DNA of 51,456 nt, from the NCBI RefSeq assembly GCF_022288825.1, contig NZ_JAKOOW010000002.1:22938-74393 (forward strand). The letters run 5' to 3'. The DNA comes from Kingella pumchi. Its GTDB lineage: Bacteria > Pseudomonadota > Gammaproteobacteria > Burkholderiales > Neisseriaceae. The notes beneath the pieces were generated by a model. It saw only the letters and a program-made list of their open reading frames with translations. It did no database searches and was not told where the DNA came from. The position numbers and the translations under genes are program-made. This document shows, in pieces, positions 23,981-33,023 of the stretch. Every line of letters begins with the position of its first letter. The first letter of the stretch is position 1.

Positions 23981-26026
23981 TCAGGCTGCTTCGGCAAAGC
24001 CGCTGTGGCGCAGGAGTGCGTCGATGCTCGGTTCGCGGCCGCGGAAGGCTTTGAAGGACTCGGCGGCGGGGCGCGAGCCGCCGACGGCGAGCACTTCCTG
24101 CCAGAAGCGTTGGCCGGTGGCGGCAACGTCGCTGCTTTCTTCAAAGGCGGCGTAGGCGTCGGCGCTCAATACTTCGGCCCAGGCGTAGCTGTAGTAGCCG
24201 GCCGAGTAGCCGCCGGCGAAGATGTGGCCGAAGCTGTTGGCAAAGCGGTTGTAGGGCGCGGGCGGCACCACGGCTACTTCGCGGCGCACGGCATCGAGCA
24301 CCTGCGGCCAGTTTTTCAGGCTGCCTTCGTCGGTTTCGCTGTAAATGCGCATATCAAACAGGGCAAATTCCATCTGCCGCACCATAAACATGCCGCGCTG
24401 GAAGTTTTTGGCGGCGGTCATTTTGTCGAACAATTCGCGCGGCAGCGGCTCGCCGTTGTCTTCGTGGCTGGACATCGCCGCCAGCACGTCGTACTCCCAC
24501 ACGAAGTTTTCCATAAACTGGCTGGGCAATTCGACTGCGTCCCACTCGACGCCGTTGATGCCGGAAACAGCCAATTCGTCCACTTGGGTGAGCAGGTGGT
24601 GCAGGCAGTGGCCGGTTTCGTGGAACAGGGTGATGATTTCGTTGTGGCTTAAGCGCGCCTGTTTGCCGCCGACGGGCGGGGTGAAGTTGCACACCAGATA
24701 GGCGGTGGGCAGCTGCAGCGTGCCGGCTTTGTCGCCGTCGGCAAAGCGGCGGCGGCCTTTGTAGTCGTTCATCCACGCGCCGCCGCGTTTGCCTTCGCGG
24801 GCGTACAGGTCCATATAGACGCTGCCGATGGTTGCGCCGTCTTTTTGCAGCTCGAAATGGCGCACGTCGGCATGCCACACCGGCACGGGTTTTTCGGCAA
24901 GGCTGACGCCGTAGAGCCGGCTGATTTGGGCAAACAGGCCGGCGAGCACTTTATCGATGGGGAAGTATTTTTTGACTTCGGTTTCGCTGAAGGAATACTT
25001 GGCCTGGCGCAGTTTTTCCGAAGCGTAGGTCAGATCCCAGGGCTGGGCGTCGGCAATGCCCAGCTCAGACGCGGCAAAGGCGCGCACTTCGGCCAGGTCG
25101 CGCTCGGCAAAGGGCTTGGCGCGGCGGGCAAGGCCGTTGAGAAACTCGAGCACTTGGGCGGGGGTGTCGGCCATTTTGGTGGCGAGCGAAAGTTCGGCGT
25201 AGTTGGCATAGCCCAGCAGCCGCGCTTCTTTCAGGGCGATTTCCAGGCGGCGGGTGATGTTGGCGCTGTTGTCGAATTTGCCGTCGTTGTCCAATTCGCT
25301 GGCGCGGGTAAGGTAGGCGCGGTAAATCTGTTCGCGCAGCTCGCGGCGCTCGGCATACTGCATCACGGCGATGTAGTGCGGCATCTGCAGGCCGACTTTG
25401 TAGCCGCTTTTGCCTTCGGCCTGGGCGGCAGCCTGAAACATCGCCAGCGCGTCTTCAGGAATGCCGGCGAGCGGCTCGGCGCTGTCGAAATACAGGGCGA
25501 AGGCATCGGTGGCATCGAGTACGTTTTGCGAAAACTGGGCGGCCAGCTGGGCGCCTTCGGTTTGCAGCGCGGCAAACTCGGCCTGTTGCTCTGGCGGCAG
25601 TTCGGCGCCGCTCAAGACGAAATCGCGCAAATCGTGGGCGAGTTTGGTTTGCTGCGCCGGCGACAAGACGGCGTATTCGGGCGAGTTTTTAATCGCTTTG
25701 AAGCGCGCGTAAAGTTCGATGTCCTGGCCGATTTCGGTGAAGAACACGGTTACTTCCGGCATCAGCTCGTTGTAAACCGCGCGCAATTCGAGGGTGTCGG
25801 CCACCGCGTTCAGATGGGAAACCACGCCCCAGATGCGGCCGACGCGCTCGGTGGCGTCGGTCAGGCGCTCGACGGTGTTGAGCCAGGTGGTTTCAGGCTG
25901 CGCCTTAACGGCGGCAATCGCAGCGCGGGCATCGGCAATGGCGCTTTGCATAGCGGGGCGGACGTCTTCGGCGCGGATGCGGTCGAAACGCGGCTCGCTG
26001 CCAAGGTGAAGAAGGGCGTTTTCCAT
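23981..26026 (-). CDS. prlC: Oligopeptidase A (M3 family zinc metallopeptidase)
   Basis: This cytoplasmic zinc endopeptidase degrades short peptides, including cleaved signal peptides. The 681-residue product has the catalytic HEXXH at His469-His473 (FHETGH), with the downstream Glu expected in the helix around ELPSQFMENFVWE. It has the typical M3 fold with a long helical N-terminal half. The C-terminus FAEAA and the TGA stop come from an uptake sequence. Weak AAAGA precedes the start. It is a single gene, divergent from thiL. Confidence 0.93.
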   Translation of the reverse strand: MENALLHLGSEPRFDRIRAEDVRPAMQSAIADARAAIAAVKAQPETTWLNTVERLTDATERVGRIWGVVSHLNAVADTLELRAVYNELMPEVTVFFTEIGQDIELYARFKAIKNSPEYAVLSPAQQTKLAHDLRDFVLSGAELPPEQQAEFAALQTEGAQLAAQFSQNVLDATDAFALYFDSAEPLAGIPEDALAMFQAAAQAEGKSGYKVGLQMPHYIAVMQYAERRELREQIYRAYLTRASELDNDGKFDNSANITRRLEIALKEARLLGYANYAELSLATKMADTPAQVLEFLNGLARRAKPFAERDLAEVRAFAASELGIADAQPWDLTYASEKLRQAKYSFSETEVKKYFPIDKVLAGLFAQISRLYGVSLAEKPVPVWHADVRHFELQKDGATIGSVYMDLYAREGKRGGAWMNDYKGRRRFADGDKAGTLQLPTAYLVCNFTPPVGGKQARLSHNEIITLFHETGHCLHHLLTQVDELAVSGINGVEWDAVELPSQFMENFVWEYDVLAAMSSHEDNGEPLPRELFDKMTAAKNFQRGMFMVRQMEFALFDMRIYSETDEGSLKNWPQVLDAVRREVAVVPPAPYNRFANSFGHIFAGGYSAGYYSYAWAEVLSADAYAAFEESSDVAATGQRFWQEVLAVGGSRPAAESFKAFRGREPSIDALLRHSGFAEAA

Positions 26027-26263
26027 AATCGGTCTTTCGTAAATAAACAGGTTTTCGTAAACGGCCGGCGGTTTTCAGGCTGCCTGAAAGCTGCTTGCAC
26101 AGGCAGCCTGAAACGGGCAGACGGACGGGATATGGCGCGCTGTTGCCGTTTTCCAAGAGCCGGCGATTATAACCGCAAGCACCGAAGCGGCAGCGATGGC
26201 GCGGATAGCCGGCGTTTATCGCCTATAATCCGCGCCGTTTTCCCGCTTTTCAGGCTGCCTGCC

Positions 26264-27232
26264 ATGAATGAATTTGACTTTATCCGCCGCTATCTGGCCG
26301 CCCACAAGCAGCCTGAAAACGGCGTGGCGCTCGGCATTGGCGACGATGCCGCGATTGTCCGCCCCGGCGCAGGCTGCGATCTGCACATCAGCTGCGACAT
26401 GCTGGTGTGCGGCCGCCATTTTTTCGCCGACCACCCGCCTGACGCGCTGGCGCACAAAATCGTGGCGGTAAACGTGTCCGACATGGCGGCGATGGGCGCA
26501 AAGCCGCGCTGGATGCTGCTGGCCGCCGCGCTACCCGAATTGGACGAAAACTGGCTGGCCGCCTTTTGCGACAGCCTGTTTGCCCAGGCGCGGCGCTACG
26601 GCATCAGCCTGATCGGCGGCGACACCACCCGCGGCGATTTGTGCTTCAGCCTGACCATCGCCGGCGAAACCCCGCGCAACCAGGCGCTGCGCCGCAGCGG
26701 CGCGCAGGATGGCGACGACATCTGGGTGTCCGGCCGCATCGGCCTGGCCGCCGCCGCGCTGCGCCACCGTCTCGGCGCTTTCAGGCTGCCTGAAAGCCTG
26801 CTTGCCGCGTGCCAAGAGCGGCTGCTGCGCCCCGAGCCGCGCCCCAAACTCGGATCCCGCCTGCTGGGCACCGCCCACGCCGCGCAGGACATATCCGACG
26901 GGCTGGCGCAGGATTTGTGCCACATCCTGCGCGCTTCCAAGCTTGCCGCCGAAATCGACGCCGCCGCGCTGCCAAGTTCGCCCGAACTCAAACGGCTGCT
27001 GCCCTATGCCGACTGGCTATCCTGCGTGCTCGACGGCGGCGACGATTACGAACTGCTGTTCACCGCCCCGCCCGCCGCGCGGTTGCGCATCGAGCAAATC
27101 GGGCGCGACTGCGCAGTCCCGCTCAGCCGCATCGGCCGCACGCAGCCTGAAAACGGCGCCGATAGGCTGTGGCTGCGCGAAAACGGCCACCTTCGCCCCT
27201 ATGCCGCGCAGGGCTTTGACCATTTCGCCTGA
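26264..27232 (+). CDS. thiL: Thiamine-monophosphate kinase
   Basis: ThiL phosphorylates thiamine monophosphate to the active cofactor thiamine pyrophosphate. The 322-residue product has the metal- and ATP-binding GIGDDAAI (24-31), HISCDMLV, the VNVSDMAAMGAKP helix and a late GGDDYELLF motif. An uptake sequence (about 26779-26796) lies in frame, read as FRLPES. The ATG has no good Shine-Dalgarno; a reversed uptake sequence ends three bases before it. A perfect TATAAT at 26224-26229 would give a short leader. No pgpA follows, unlike in many proteobacteria. Confidence 0.92.
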   Translation: MNEFDFIRRYLAAHKQPENGVALGIGDDAAIVRPGAGCDLHISCDMLVCGRHFFADHPPDALAHKIVAVNVSDMAAMGAKPRWMLLAAALPELDENWLAAFCDSLFAQARRYGISLIGGDTTRGDLCFSLTIAGETPRNQALRRSGAQDGDDIWVSGRIGLAAAALRHRLGAFRLPESLLAACQERLLRPEPRPKLGSRLLGTAHAAQDISDGLAQDLCHILRASKLAAEIDAAALPSSPELKRLLPYADWLSCVLDGGDDYELLFTAPPAARLRIEQIGRDCAVPLSRIGRTQPENGADRLWLRENGHLRPYAAQGFDHFA

Positions 27233-27273
27233 AGCGCTTTCAGGCTGCCTGCCCCGCCCTTGCCGCAAACTGC

Positions 27274-27301
27274 TTGACAGAAACCGAAACTTTCTTAATA
27301 T
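27274..27301 (+). promoter_or_regulatory. Strong sigma-70 promoter of the peptide-binding lipoprotein gene
   Basis: Consensus TTGACA at 27274-27279 and TAATAT at 27296-27301, with a 16-base spacer, lie about 55 bases before the start codon. This is the best-matching promoter I saw in the window. Confidence 0.8.
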
Positions 27302-27355
27302 AGCGCCCTTTTTTGCCGTCCGCCGGCCTTGCTTTCGATAGATTAGGAACCGCCT

Positions 27356-28999
27356 ATGCACACCCCGAAATCCGCGCGCAAAACCGCCGCCCTTCTGACC
27401 GTTTTCGCCCTGGCGCTGGGCGTTTGCGCTTGTAGCGGCAGCCAAGAAAACCACGGCGATGCCGCACCCAAACAGCCCAAAGACGGCCTGACCATCAACA
27501 ATGCCGCCGAGCCGACCACCCTAGACCCGCAACGAAACGCCGACACCGGCGGTTCCGCCATCATCCGCCAGCTCCTAATCGGCCTGGTCGCCACCGATGC
27601 CGAAGGCAACACCGTGCCGGCGCTGGCCGAGAGCTGGGAGCACAAAGACCAGAAAATCTGGACCTTCCACCTGCGCGAAGCCAAATGGAGCAACGGCGAC
27701 CCGATTACCGCCGACGACGTGGTGTACAGCCTTCGCCGTCTGACCGACCCCGCCACCGCCGCGCCCTACGGCACCTATCTGGCCGATGCCAAAGTGGAAA
27801 ACGCCGAAGCCATCGCCACCGGCAACGGCAAGCCCGAAACGCTGGGCGTCAAAGCGCTGGATGCCAAAACCGTGCAGATTACCCTTACCGCGCCGGTGCC
27901 CTATTTCCCCGACATGCTGACGCTGTCGGCCACCTATCCGGTCAACCGCAAGGCCATCGAGCAATACGGCGACAAATGGACGCTACCGGGCCACTACATT
28001 TCCAGCGGCGCCTACCTGCTCAAAGACTGGGTGGTAAACAGCCACGTCAAACTCGAGCGCAACCCCGGCTATTACGACAACGAGCGCACCGCCATCGAGC
28101 GCATCACCTTCCTGCCGATAAGCGATGCCACCGCTGAGCTGAACCGCTACAAAGCCGGCGAAATCGACATTACCTACGGCATCCCGGTCGACGAGTACAA
28201 ACAAATCAAACGCACGCTGGCCGATCAGCTGAGAAATTCCGACACCCTGTGCTCGTGGTATTACGAGCCCAACCACGACAAAGCGCCGTTTAACAATCCC
28301 AAAGTGCGCCGCGCCCTAAGCTTGGCGCTCGACCGTGAAATCCTTGCCTACAAAGTGCAGGCCAAAGGCGAGCAGCCGGCCTACCAGCTCACGCCCACCA
28401 ATACCCAGGGCATGAAAAACAACATGCCCGACTGGCACGACTGGACGCAGGAACACCGCGCCAAAGAAGCGGAAAAACTGCTGCGCGAAGCCGGTTACAA
28501 CGAAGAAAAACCGCTGAAATTCGAGCTGCTGTACCCCACCAGCCCTGCGGCCAAACGCATCGCCACCGCCACCGCCGCCCTGTGGCGCCAGGCCGTGGGC
28601 TTTATCCAGGTCGAGCCGATCAACCAGGAATTCAAAACCTTCCAAGACACCCGCAACAGCGGCAACTTCCAAATCGCCTACGCCGGCTGGTGCGCCGACT
28701 ACAACGAGCCTTCGGCCTTTTTGAACATGCTCAAGTCCAACAACGGCAACAACACCTTCCGCTACCGCAGCCACAGCTACGACAAGCTGCTCAATGAGAC
28801 CCTGTCGGCCGATGCCACAGCCGCCAAGCGCGCCGAGCTCTACCGGCAGGCCGAAGCCGAGTTGGATAAAGACTCCGCGCTGATCCCGCTGTTTTACAGC
28901 GTGCGCCTGCAGCTGGTGAAACCCGGCGTCAGCGGCTTCTCCACAAAAGACCCGCTGGCCAACTGGCAGGTGAAAGACTGGACTTTCAAACAAAAATAA
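27356..28999 (+). CDS. Peptide ABC transporter substrate-binding lipoprotein (OppA-like)
   Basis: The 547-residue product has a lipoprotein signal peptide (Cys at 24 or 26 in LGVCAC) and the SBP_bac_5 fold. It has NNAAEPTTLDPQ at the start of the mature domain, ALAESWEHKDQKIWTFHLREAKWSNGDPITADDVVYS, and a NPKVRRALSLALDREIL segment. It captures oligopeptides for import. No permease or ATPase genes are adjacent, so it is an orphan binding protein. It has its own strong promoter, ribosome binding site TAGGAA and terminator, so it is a single-gene unit that is likely well expressed. Confidence 0.93.
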   Translation: MHTPKSARKTAALLTVFALALGVCACSGSQENHGDAAPKQPKDGLTINNAAEPTTLDPQRNADTGGSAIIRQLLIGLVATDAEGNTVPALAESWEHKDQKIWTFHLREAKWSNGDPITADDVVYSLRRLTDPATAAPYGTYLADAKVENAEAIATGNGKPETLGVKALDAKTVQITLTAPVPYFPDMLTLSATYPVNRKAIEQYGDKWTLPGHYISSGAYLLKDWVVNSHVKLERNPGYYDNERTAIERITFLPISDATAELNRYKAGEIDITYGIPVDEYKQIKRTLADQLRNSDTLCSWYYEPNHDKAPFNNPKVRRALSLALDREILAYKVQAKGEQPAYQLTPTNTQGMKNNMPDWHDWTQEHRAKEAEKLLREAGYNEEKPLKFELLYPTSPAAKRIATATAALWRQAVGFIQVEPINQEFKTFQDTRNSGNFQIAYAGWCADYNEPSAFLNMLKSNNGNNTFRYRSHSYDKLLNETLSADATAAKRAELYRQAEAELDKDSALIPLFYSVRLQLVKPGVSGFSTKDPLANWQVKDWTFKQK

Positions 29000-29009
29000 A
29001 CCCAAAGCC

Positions 29010-29053
29010 CAAGCAGCCTGAAAAGCGCCCACCGGCTTTTCAGGCTGCTTTTT
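29010..29053 (+). terminator. Uptake-sequence terminator after the binding-protein gene
   Basis: AAGCAGCCTGAAAAGC (29011-29026) pairs with GCTTTTCAGGCTGCTT (29035-29050) and is followed by Ts. A further uptake-sequence copy abuts it. Confidence 0.8.
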
Positions 29054-29254
29054 CAGGCTGCCTTGCCTGCCCACCGCGCAGGTAAAGACGCTGGCTGCTT
29101 ACAAAAATTTACTTTAGAATAGATACCCGAATTTGCTGCCGCCGGATTGTCCGGCGGCAGCGTTTTGGCAAACCGCCGCGAAAACGCTTTTCAGGCTGCC
29201 TATTGTCTCAGGCAGCCTGAAAAACGGTTTGCCCGCTTTGAATAAGGAAACACC

Positions 29255-30637
29255 ATGTCTGCACGACTACTCAAACCGCTTGCACTCTTAACCCTGGCCG
29301 CGCTGGCACAGCAGGCCGCCGCTTCGGGCTACCATTTCGGCACCCAGTCGGTTACCGCGCAGGGCACCGCCAATGCCGCCGCCGCCGAAGCCGACGACGC
29401 TTCCACCCTGTTTTACAACACCGCCGGCCTTACTAAACTGGAAAACCACGAAATCAGTGTCGCCGCCAATATGGTGCTGCCCACCATCAAATACAGCGAC
29501 GCCGCCGCCAAATACTACGACGGCAGCACCCAGGTGGCCGGCAGCAACAGCGGCAAAATCACCGACAGCACGGTGTTCGCCCCCCACGTTTACGGCGCCT
29601 ACCGCCTGAACGAGCGCACCACGCTGGGCTTGGGCGTGTACGTGCCCTTCGGCTCGTCCACCACCTACCGCGAAGACTCGGTGCTGCGCTTTCATCTGAA
29701 CAAACTGGGTCTGAAAACCATCGCCGTCGAGCCGGCGGTGGCGTTTAAGATTAACGACAAACACGCCGTCGGCGTCGGCGTCATCGCCCAATACGCCGAA
29801 GCCAAGCTGCGCAAATCGGCCGACTGGAGTTCGAGCATGCCCGCCGTGCCGCCCGCACTCGGCGGCCGCCCCGCCTTTGAAGCCCATGCCGACGTGAAAG
29901 GCAAAGACTGGGCGGCAGGCTTCCAGCTTTCCTGGCTGTACGACATCAACGAGCGCGCCCGCATCGGCGTCAATTACCGCTCGCACGTCAGCCACACCCT
30001 GCGCGGCACCGCCGAATGGACGGCCGACGGTGCCGTCGCCAAAGCCCAGCGCGCCGCTTTCGCCGCCAACGGCTATGTCGCCAGCGAAGACGCGCAAGTC
30101 AAAATCGTTACCCCCGAAATGCTGTCGGTGCACGGCATGTTTAAAGCCAACAGCAGGCTGAAACTGTTTGCCGACGTGAGCTGGACGCGCCACAGCCGCT
30201 TCAAAACCGCCGAGCTGAAATTCGAGCACGCCAAAGCCACCGCCACCACGCCCGCCACCGGCCGCCGCTCCGATTCCACCACCATCAGCCCCAACTGGCG
30301 CAATACCTTTAAAGTAGGGCTCGGCGGCGCCTACCAGCTGAGCGAACCGCTGCAGCTGCGCGCCGGCATCGCCTTCGACCAAAGTCCGGTGCGCGGCGCC
30401 GATTCGCGGCTCAACACCCTGCCCGACGGCAACCGCATCTGGTTCTCCGCCGGCGTCAAATACGCCTTCAATAAAAACCACGTGCTTGATGTGGCCTACA
30501 CCCACGTCCACATCAACGACACCGAGTTCAAAGGCGCGCGCGCCAGCGGCAGCGATGTGGACAGCAAAGGCGAAGCCCGCGCCAAGTTCAACAACTACGC
30601 CAACATCTTCGGCGTGCAGTACAGCTACAAATTCTGA
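29255..30637 (+). CDS. OmpP1/FadL family outer-membrane transport protein
   Basis: The 460-residue outer-membrane beta-barrel has a signal peptide cut near AAA-SGYHF (residues 23-24). As in FadL, the N-terminal hatch follows (SGYHFGTQSVTAQGTANA, DDASTLFYNTAGLT), then a long series of amphipathic strands ending in an aromatic Phe. FadL-type channels take up long-chain fatty acids or other hydrophobic molecules by lateral diffusion. The start follows AAGGAAACACC. It stands alone, with an uptake-sequence terminator behind. Confidence 0.93.
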   Translation: MSARLLKPLALLTLAALAQQAAASGYHFGTQSVTAQGTANAAAAEADDASTLFYNTAGLTKLENHEISVAANMVLPTIKYSDAAAKYYDGSTQVAGSNSGKITDSTVFAPHVYGAYRLNERTTLGLGVYVPFGSSTTYREDSVLRFHLNKLGLKTIAVEPAVAFKINDKHAVGVGVIAQYAEAKLRKSADWSSSMPAVPPALGGRPAFEAHADVKGKDWAAGFQLSWLYDINERARIGVNYRSHVSHTLRGTAEWTADGAVAKAQRAAFAANGYVASEDAQVKIVTPEMLSVHGMFKANSRLKLFADVSWTRHSRFKTAELKFEHAKATATTPATGRRSDSTTISPNWRNTFKVGLGGAYQLSEPLQLRAGIAFDQSPVRGADSRLNTLPDGNRIWFSAGVKYAFNKNHVLDVAYTHVHINDTEFKGARASGSDVDSKGEARAKFNNYANIFGVQYSYKF

Positions 30638-30645
30638 TACGGCAC

Positions 30646-30687
30646 AAAGCAGCCTGAAAACCGTGATTGCGGCTTTCAGGCTGCTTT
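30646..30687 (+). terminator. Uptake-sequence terminator after the OmpP1 gene
   Basis: AAAGCAGCCTGAAA (from 30646) pairs with TTTCAGGCTGCTTT (to 30686), eight bases after the stop. Confidence 0.75.
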
Positions 30688-30853
30688 TGTTTTGTCCGGC
30701 CGACTGCGGGCGCGGGTGCGGCACAGCCTGCCGAGCGCCGTGCCGTCCAAGCAAGCCGCCCGCAGCGATACAGGCAGCCTGAAAAGTTTCAGGCTGCCTG
30801 TTTTTATTGCCGCCGCCGCGCTTTTCAGGCTGCCTGAAAAGCAGGCCGTCCGC

Positions 30854-30859
30854 TATAAT
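30854..30859 (+). promoter_or_regulatory. Putative -10 element of lpxB
   Basis: TATAAT lies 44 bases before the lpxB start. An uptake sequence (about 30824-30840) occupies the upstream promoter region; no -35 consensus is present. Confidence 0.4.
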
Positions 30860-30902
30860 CGCCGCCTTGTCCCGCCAGCCTTTTTCCTGCGAAATCCCCG
30901 CC

Positions 30903-32147
30903 ATGAACAACCCGTCCCCCTTAATTGCCCTGTGTGCCGGCGAAGCGTCCGGCGATCTGCTCGGCGCGCACCTGATCCGCGCCATCCGCGAGCGCTGCCC
31001 CCAAGCGCGTTTTACCGGCATCGGCGGGCCGCGCATGGCGGCCGAAGGCTTCGAGAGCCTGTTTGACCAGGAAAAACTGGCGGTGCGCGGCTATGCCGAA
31101 GTGCTGAAAAAACTGCCGGAAATCCTGCGTATCCGCCGCGGCCTGGCCGAAGAGCTGAAGCAGCGGCGCCCCGATGTCTTCGTCGGCATCGACGCGCCGG
31201 ACTTTAATCTGTGGGTGGCCGAACAGCTCAAAGCCGCGGGCATCGCCACCATGCATTACGTCAGCCCGTCGGTGTGGGCATGGAAGCGCGGGCGGGTAAA
31301 GAAAATCGTCCGCCAGGTAAACGAAGTGCTGTGCCTGTTTCCGATGGAGCCGCCGCTCTACCGCGAAGCCGGCGGGCGGGCGCGCTTTGTCGGCCATCCG
31401 CTGGCGCAGTCGCTGCCGCTGGAAGCGGACAAAAACGCGGCGCGCGAACGGCTGAAGCTGGCGCAGGACATTCCGGTGTTTGCCCTGCTGCCCGGCAGCC
31501 GCGTCAGCGAAATCGACTATATGGCGCCGCTGTTTTTCCGCGCCGCCGCGCTGATGCTGCGCGAGCTGCCCGAAGCGCGCTTTCTGCTGCCCTATCCCAC
31601 CGCTGCCGCCCGCGAGCGCCTGCAGCACTATCTGAAGCAGAAAGAGTTTGAAAAACTGCCGATCCGCCTGCAGGCGGCGAAAACCGATCTGGCCTGCACC
31701 GCCGCCGATGCGGTGCTGGTGGCCAGCGGCACCGCCACGCTGGAAGTGGCGCTGTGCAAGCGGCCGATGGTAATCAGCTACCGCATTTCTCCTTTGACTT
31801 ACGCGCTGGTGCGCCACCGCATCAAAGTGCCGCACGTCGGCCTGCCCAATATTCTGCTCGGCCGCGAAGCGGTGCCGGAGTTGCTGCAGCGCCGCGCCAA
31901 GCCCAAGCTGCTGGCCGAAGCAATGCTCGACTGGTACCGGCAGCCTGAAAAAAGCGCCGAGCTGGCGCAGGCGTTTACCGAGCTGCACCAGCTGCTGCGC
32001 CGCGACAGCGGCCGGATAGCCGCCGAAGCGGTGCTGGCCGAAGCCGGCTGCCCGGTTGCCGACCCGCTGCCGGACGATGACGGCAACAACGACAGCGGAC
32101 AAGAAACCACGGCCGCCGCGCCGCCCGATACGGGAGAGACAACATGA
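30903..32147 (+). CDS. lpxB: Lipid-A-disaccharide synthase
   Basis: LpxB joins UDP-diacylglucosamine to lipid X at the inner face of the membrane to make the lipid A disaccharide. The 414-residue product shows CAGEASGDLLGAHLI at the start, GIGGPRMAAEGFESLF, the HYVSPSVWAWKRGR substrate region, LLPGSRVSEI and VASGTATLEVAL. The last 40 residues are a low-complexity, acidic and Thr-rich tail that is not part of the enzyme core. Its stop overlaps the start of the nitrilase gene (ATGA). Other lpx genes, usually upstream, are absent here. Confidence 0.94.
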   Translation: MNNPSPLIALCAGEASGDLLGAHLIRAIRERCPQARFTGIGGPRMAAEGFESLFDQEKLAVRGYAEVLKKLPEILRIRRGLAEELKQRRPDVFVGIDAPDFNLWVAEQLKAAGIATMHYVSPSVWAWKRGRVKKIVRQVNEVLCLFPMEPPLYREAGGRARFVGHPLAQSLPLEADKNAARERLKLAQDIPVFALLPGSRVSEIDYMAPLFFRAAALMLRELPEARFLLPYPTAAARERLQHYLKQKEFEKLPIRLQAAKTDLACTAADAVLVASGTATLEVALCKRPMVISYRISPLTYALVRHRIKVPHVGLPNILLGREAVPELLQRRAKPKLLAEAMLDWYRQPEKSAELAQAFTELHQLLRRDSGRIAAEAVLAEAGCPVADPLPDDDGNNDSGQETTAAAPPDTGETT

Positions 32148-32950
32148 ATACAGGCAGCCTGAAAGCCGCCGTGGTGCAGATGGTGTCCGGCAGCGACCCC
32201 GCCGCCAATATCCAAACCATGCGCCGCCTGGTGCGCCAAGCTGCCGATCAGGGCGCGCAATGGGTGCTGCTGCCCGAATACTGGCCGCAGATGGGGCAGG
32301 AGCGCGACAAGCTCGCCCTTGCCGAGCCTTTCGGCAGCGGCCGTTTTCAGGCTGCTTTGGGCGAAACCGCCGCCGAATGCGGCGTGGTGCTGTTTGGCGG
32401 CAGCATTCCGCTTGCGAGCGGGCAGCCTGAAAAAGTGTTCAACAGCCTGCTGGTGTACGACGAAAACGGCCGCTGCCTGAGCCGCTACGACAAAGCCCAT
32501 CTGTTCGGTTTCGACAACGGCCGCGAACACTACGCCGAAGCCGATACCATCTCCGCCGGCAGCGGCGTGCCGCGCTTGGAAATCGGCGGGCACGGCATCG
32601 GCCAGGGCATCTGCTACGATTTGCGCTTTCCCGAATTGTTCCGCGCCCAAGCGCCTTTTGACGTGCTGATGCTGCCGGCCGCCTTCACCTACACCACCGG
32701 CAGCGCCCATTGGCAATTGCTGCTGCGCGCCCGCGCCGTCGAAAACCAATGCTATCTGCTCGCCGCCGCGCAGGGCGGCCGCCACGACAACGGCCGGCGC
32801 ACCTACGGCCACAGCATGATTATCGACCCCTGGGGCGACATCATCGCCTGCCTGCCCGAAGGCGAAGGCGTGCTGTGCGCCGATCTCGATTTTGAAAAAC
32901 TGCAATCGGTACGCCGCCGCCTGCCCGCGCTGGCGCACCGCCGTTTCTGA
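32144..32950 (+). CDS. Nitrilase-family carbon-nitrogen hydrolase (Nit1-like amidase)
   Basis: The 268-residue product has the nitrilase catalytic triad Glu45 (LPEYW), Lys117 (YDKAHLF) and Cys157 (GICYDLRFPE). It most resembles bacterial deaminated-glutathione amidases (NitA/Nit1) that repair a side product of transaminases. It starts with ATG overlapping the lpxB stop, so it is translationally coupled. Codons 3-7 (TGSLK) are an uptake sequence placed right after the start codon. Substrate inference rests on the family. Confidence 0.88.
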   Translation: MNTGSLKAAVVQMVSGSDPAANIQTMRRLVRQAADQGAQWVLLPEYWPQMGQERDKLALAEPFGSGRFQAALGETAAECGVVLFGGSIPLASGQPEKVFNSLLVYDENGRCLSRYDKAHLFGFDNGREHYAEADTISAGSGVPRLEIGGHGIGQGICYDLRFPELFRAQAPFDVLMLPAAFTYTTGSAHWQLLLRARAVENQCYLLAAAQGGRHDNGRRTYGHSMIIDPWGDIIACLPEGEGVLCADLDFEKLQSVRRRLPALAHRRF

Positions 32951-33023
32951 ACCCAAACCGTCCCACCCATTTTCAGGCAGCCTGAAAACGGTTTTTCCGG
33001 CTTTCAGGCTGCTTTTGCCGCTT

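Noticed and set aside
24845..26263. Very long open frame running into thiL on the plus strand
   Set aside because: It is antisense to prlC, whose M3 peptidase motifs are certain; high GC keeps the opposite frame open. Only the part from 26264 is thiL.
27735..27745. GCCGTCTGA in the peptide-binding protein gene as a foreign uptake sequence
   Set aside because: It lacks the last A and flanking match, and arises from ordinary Arg-Leu codons.
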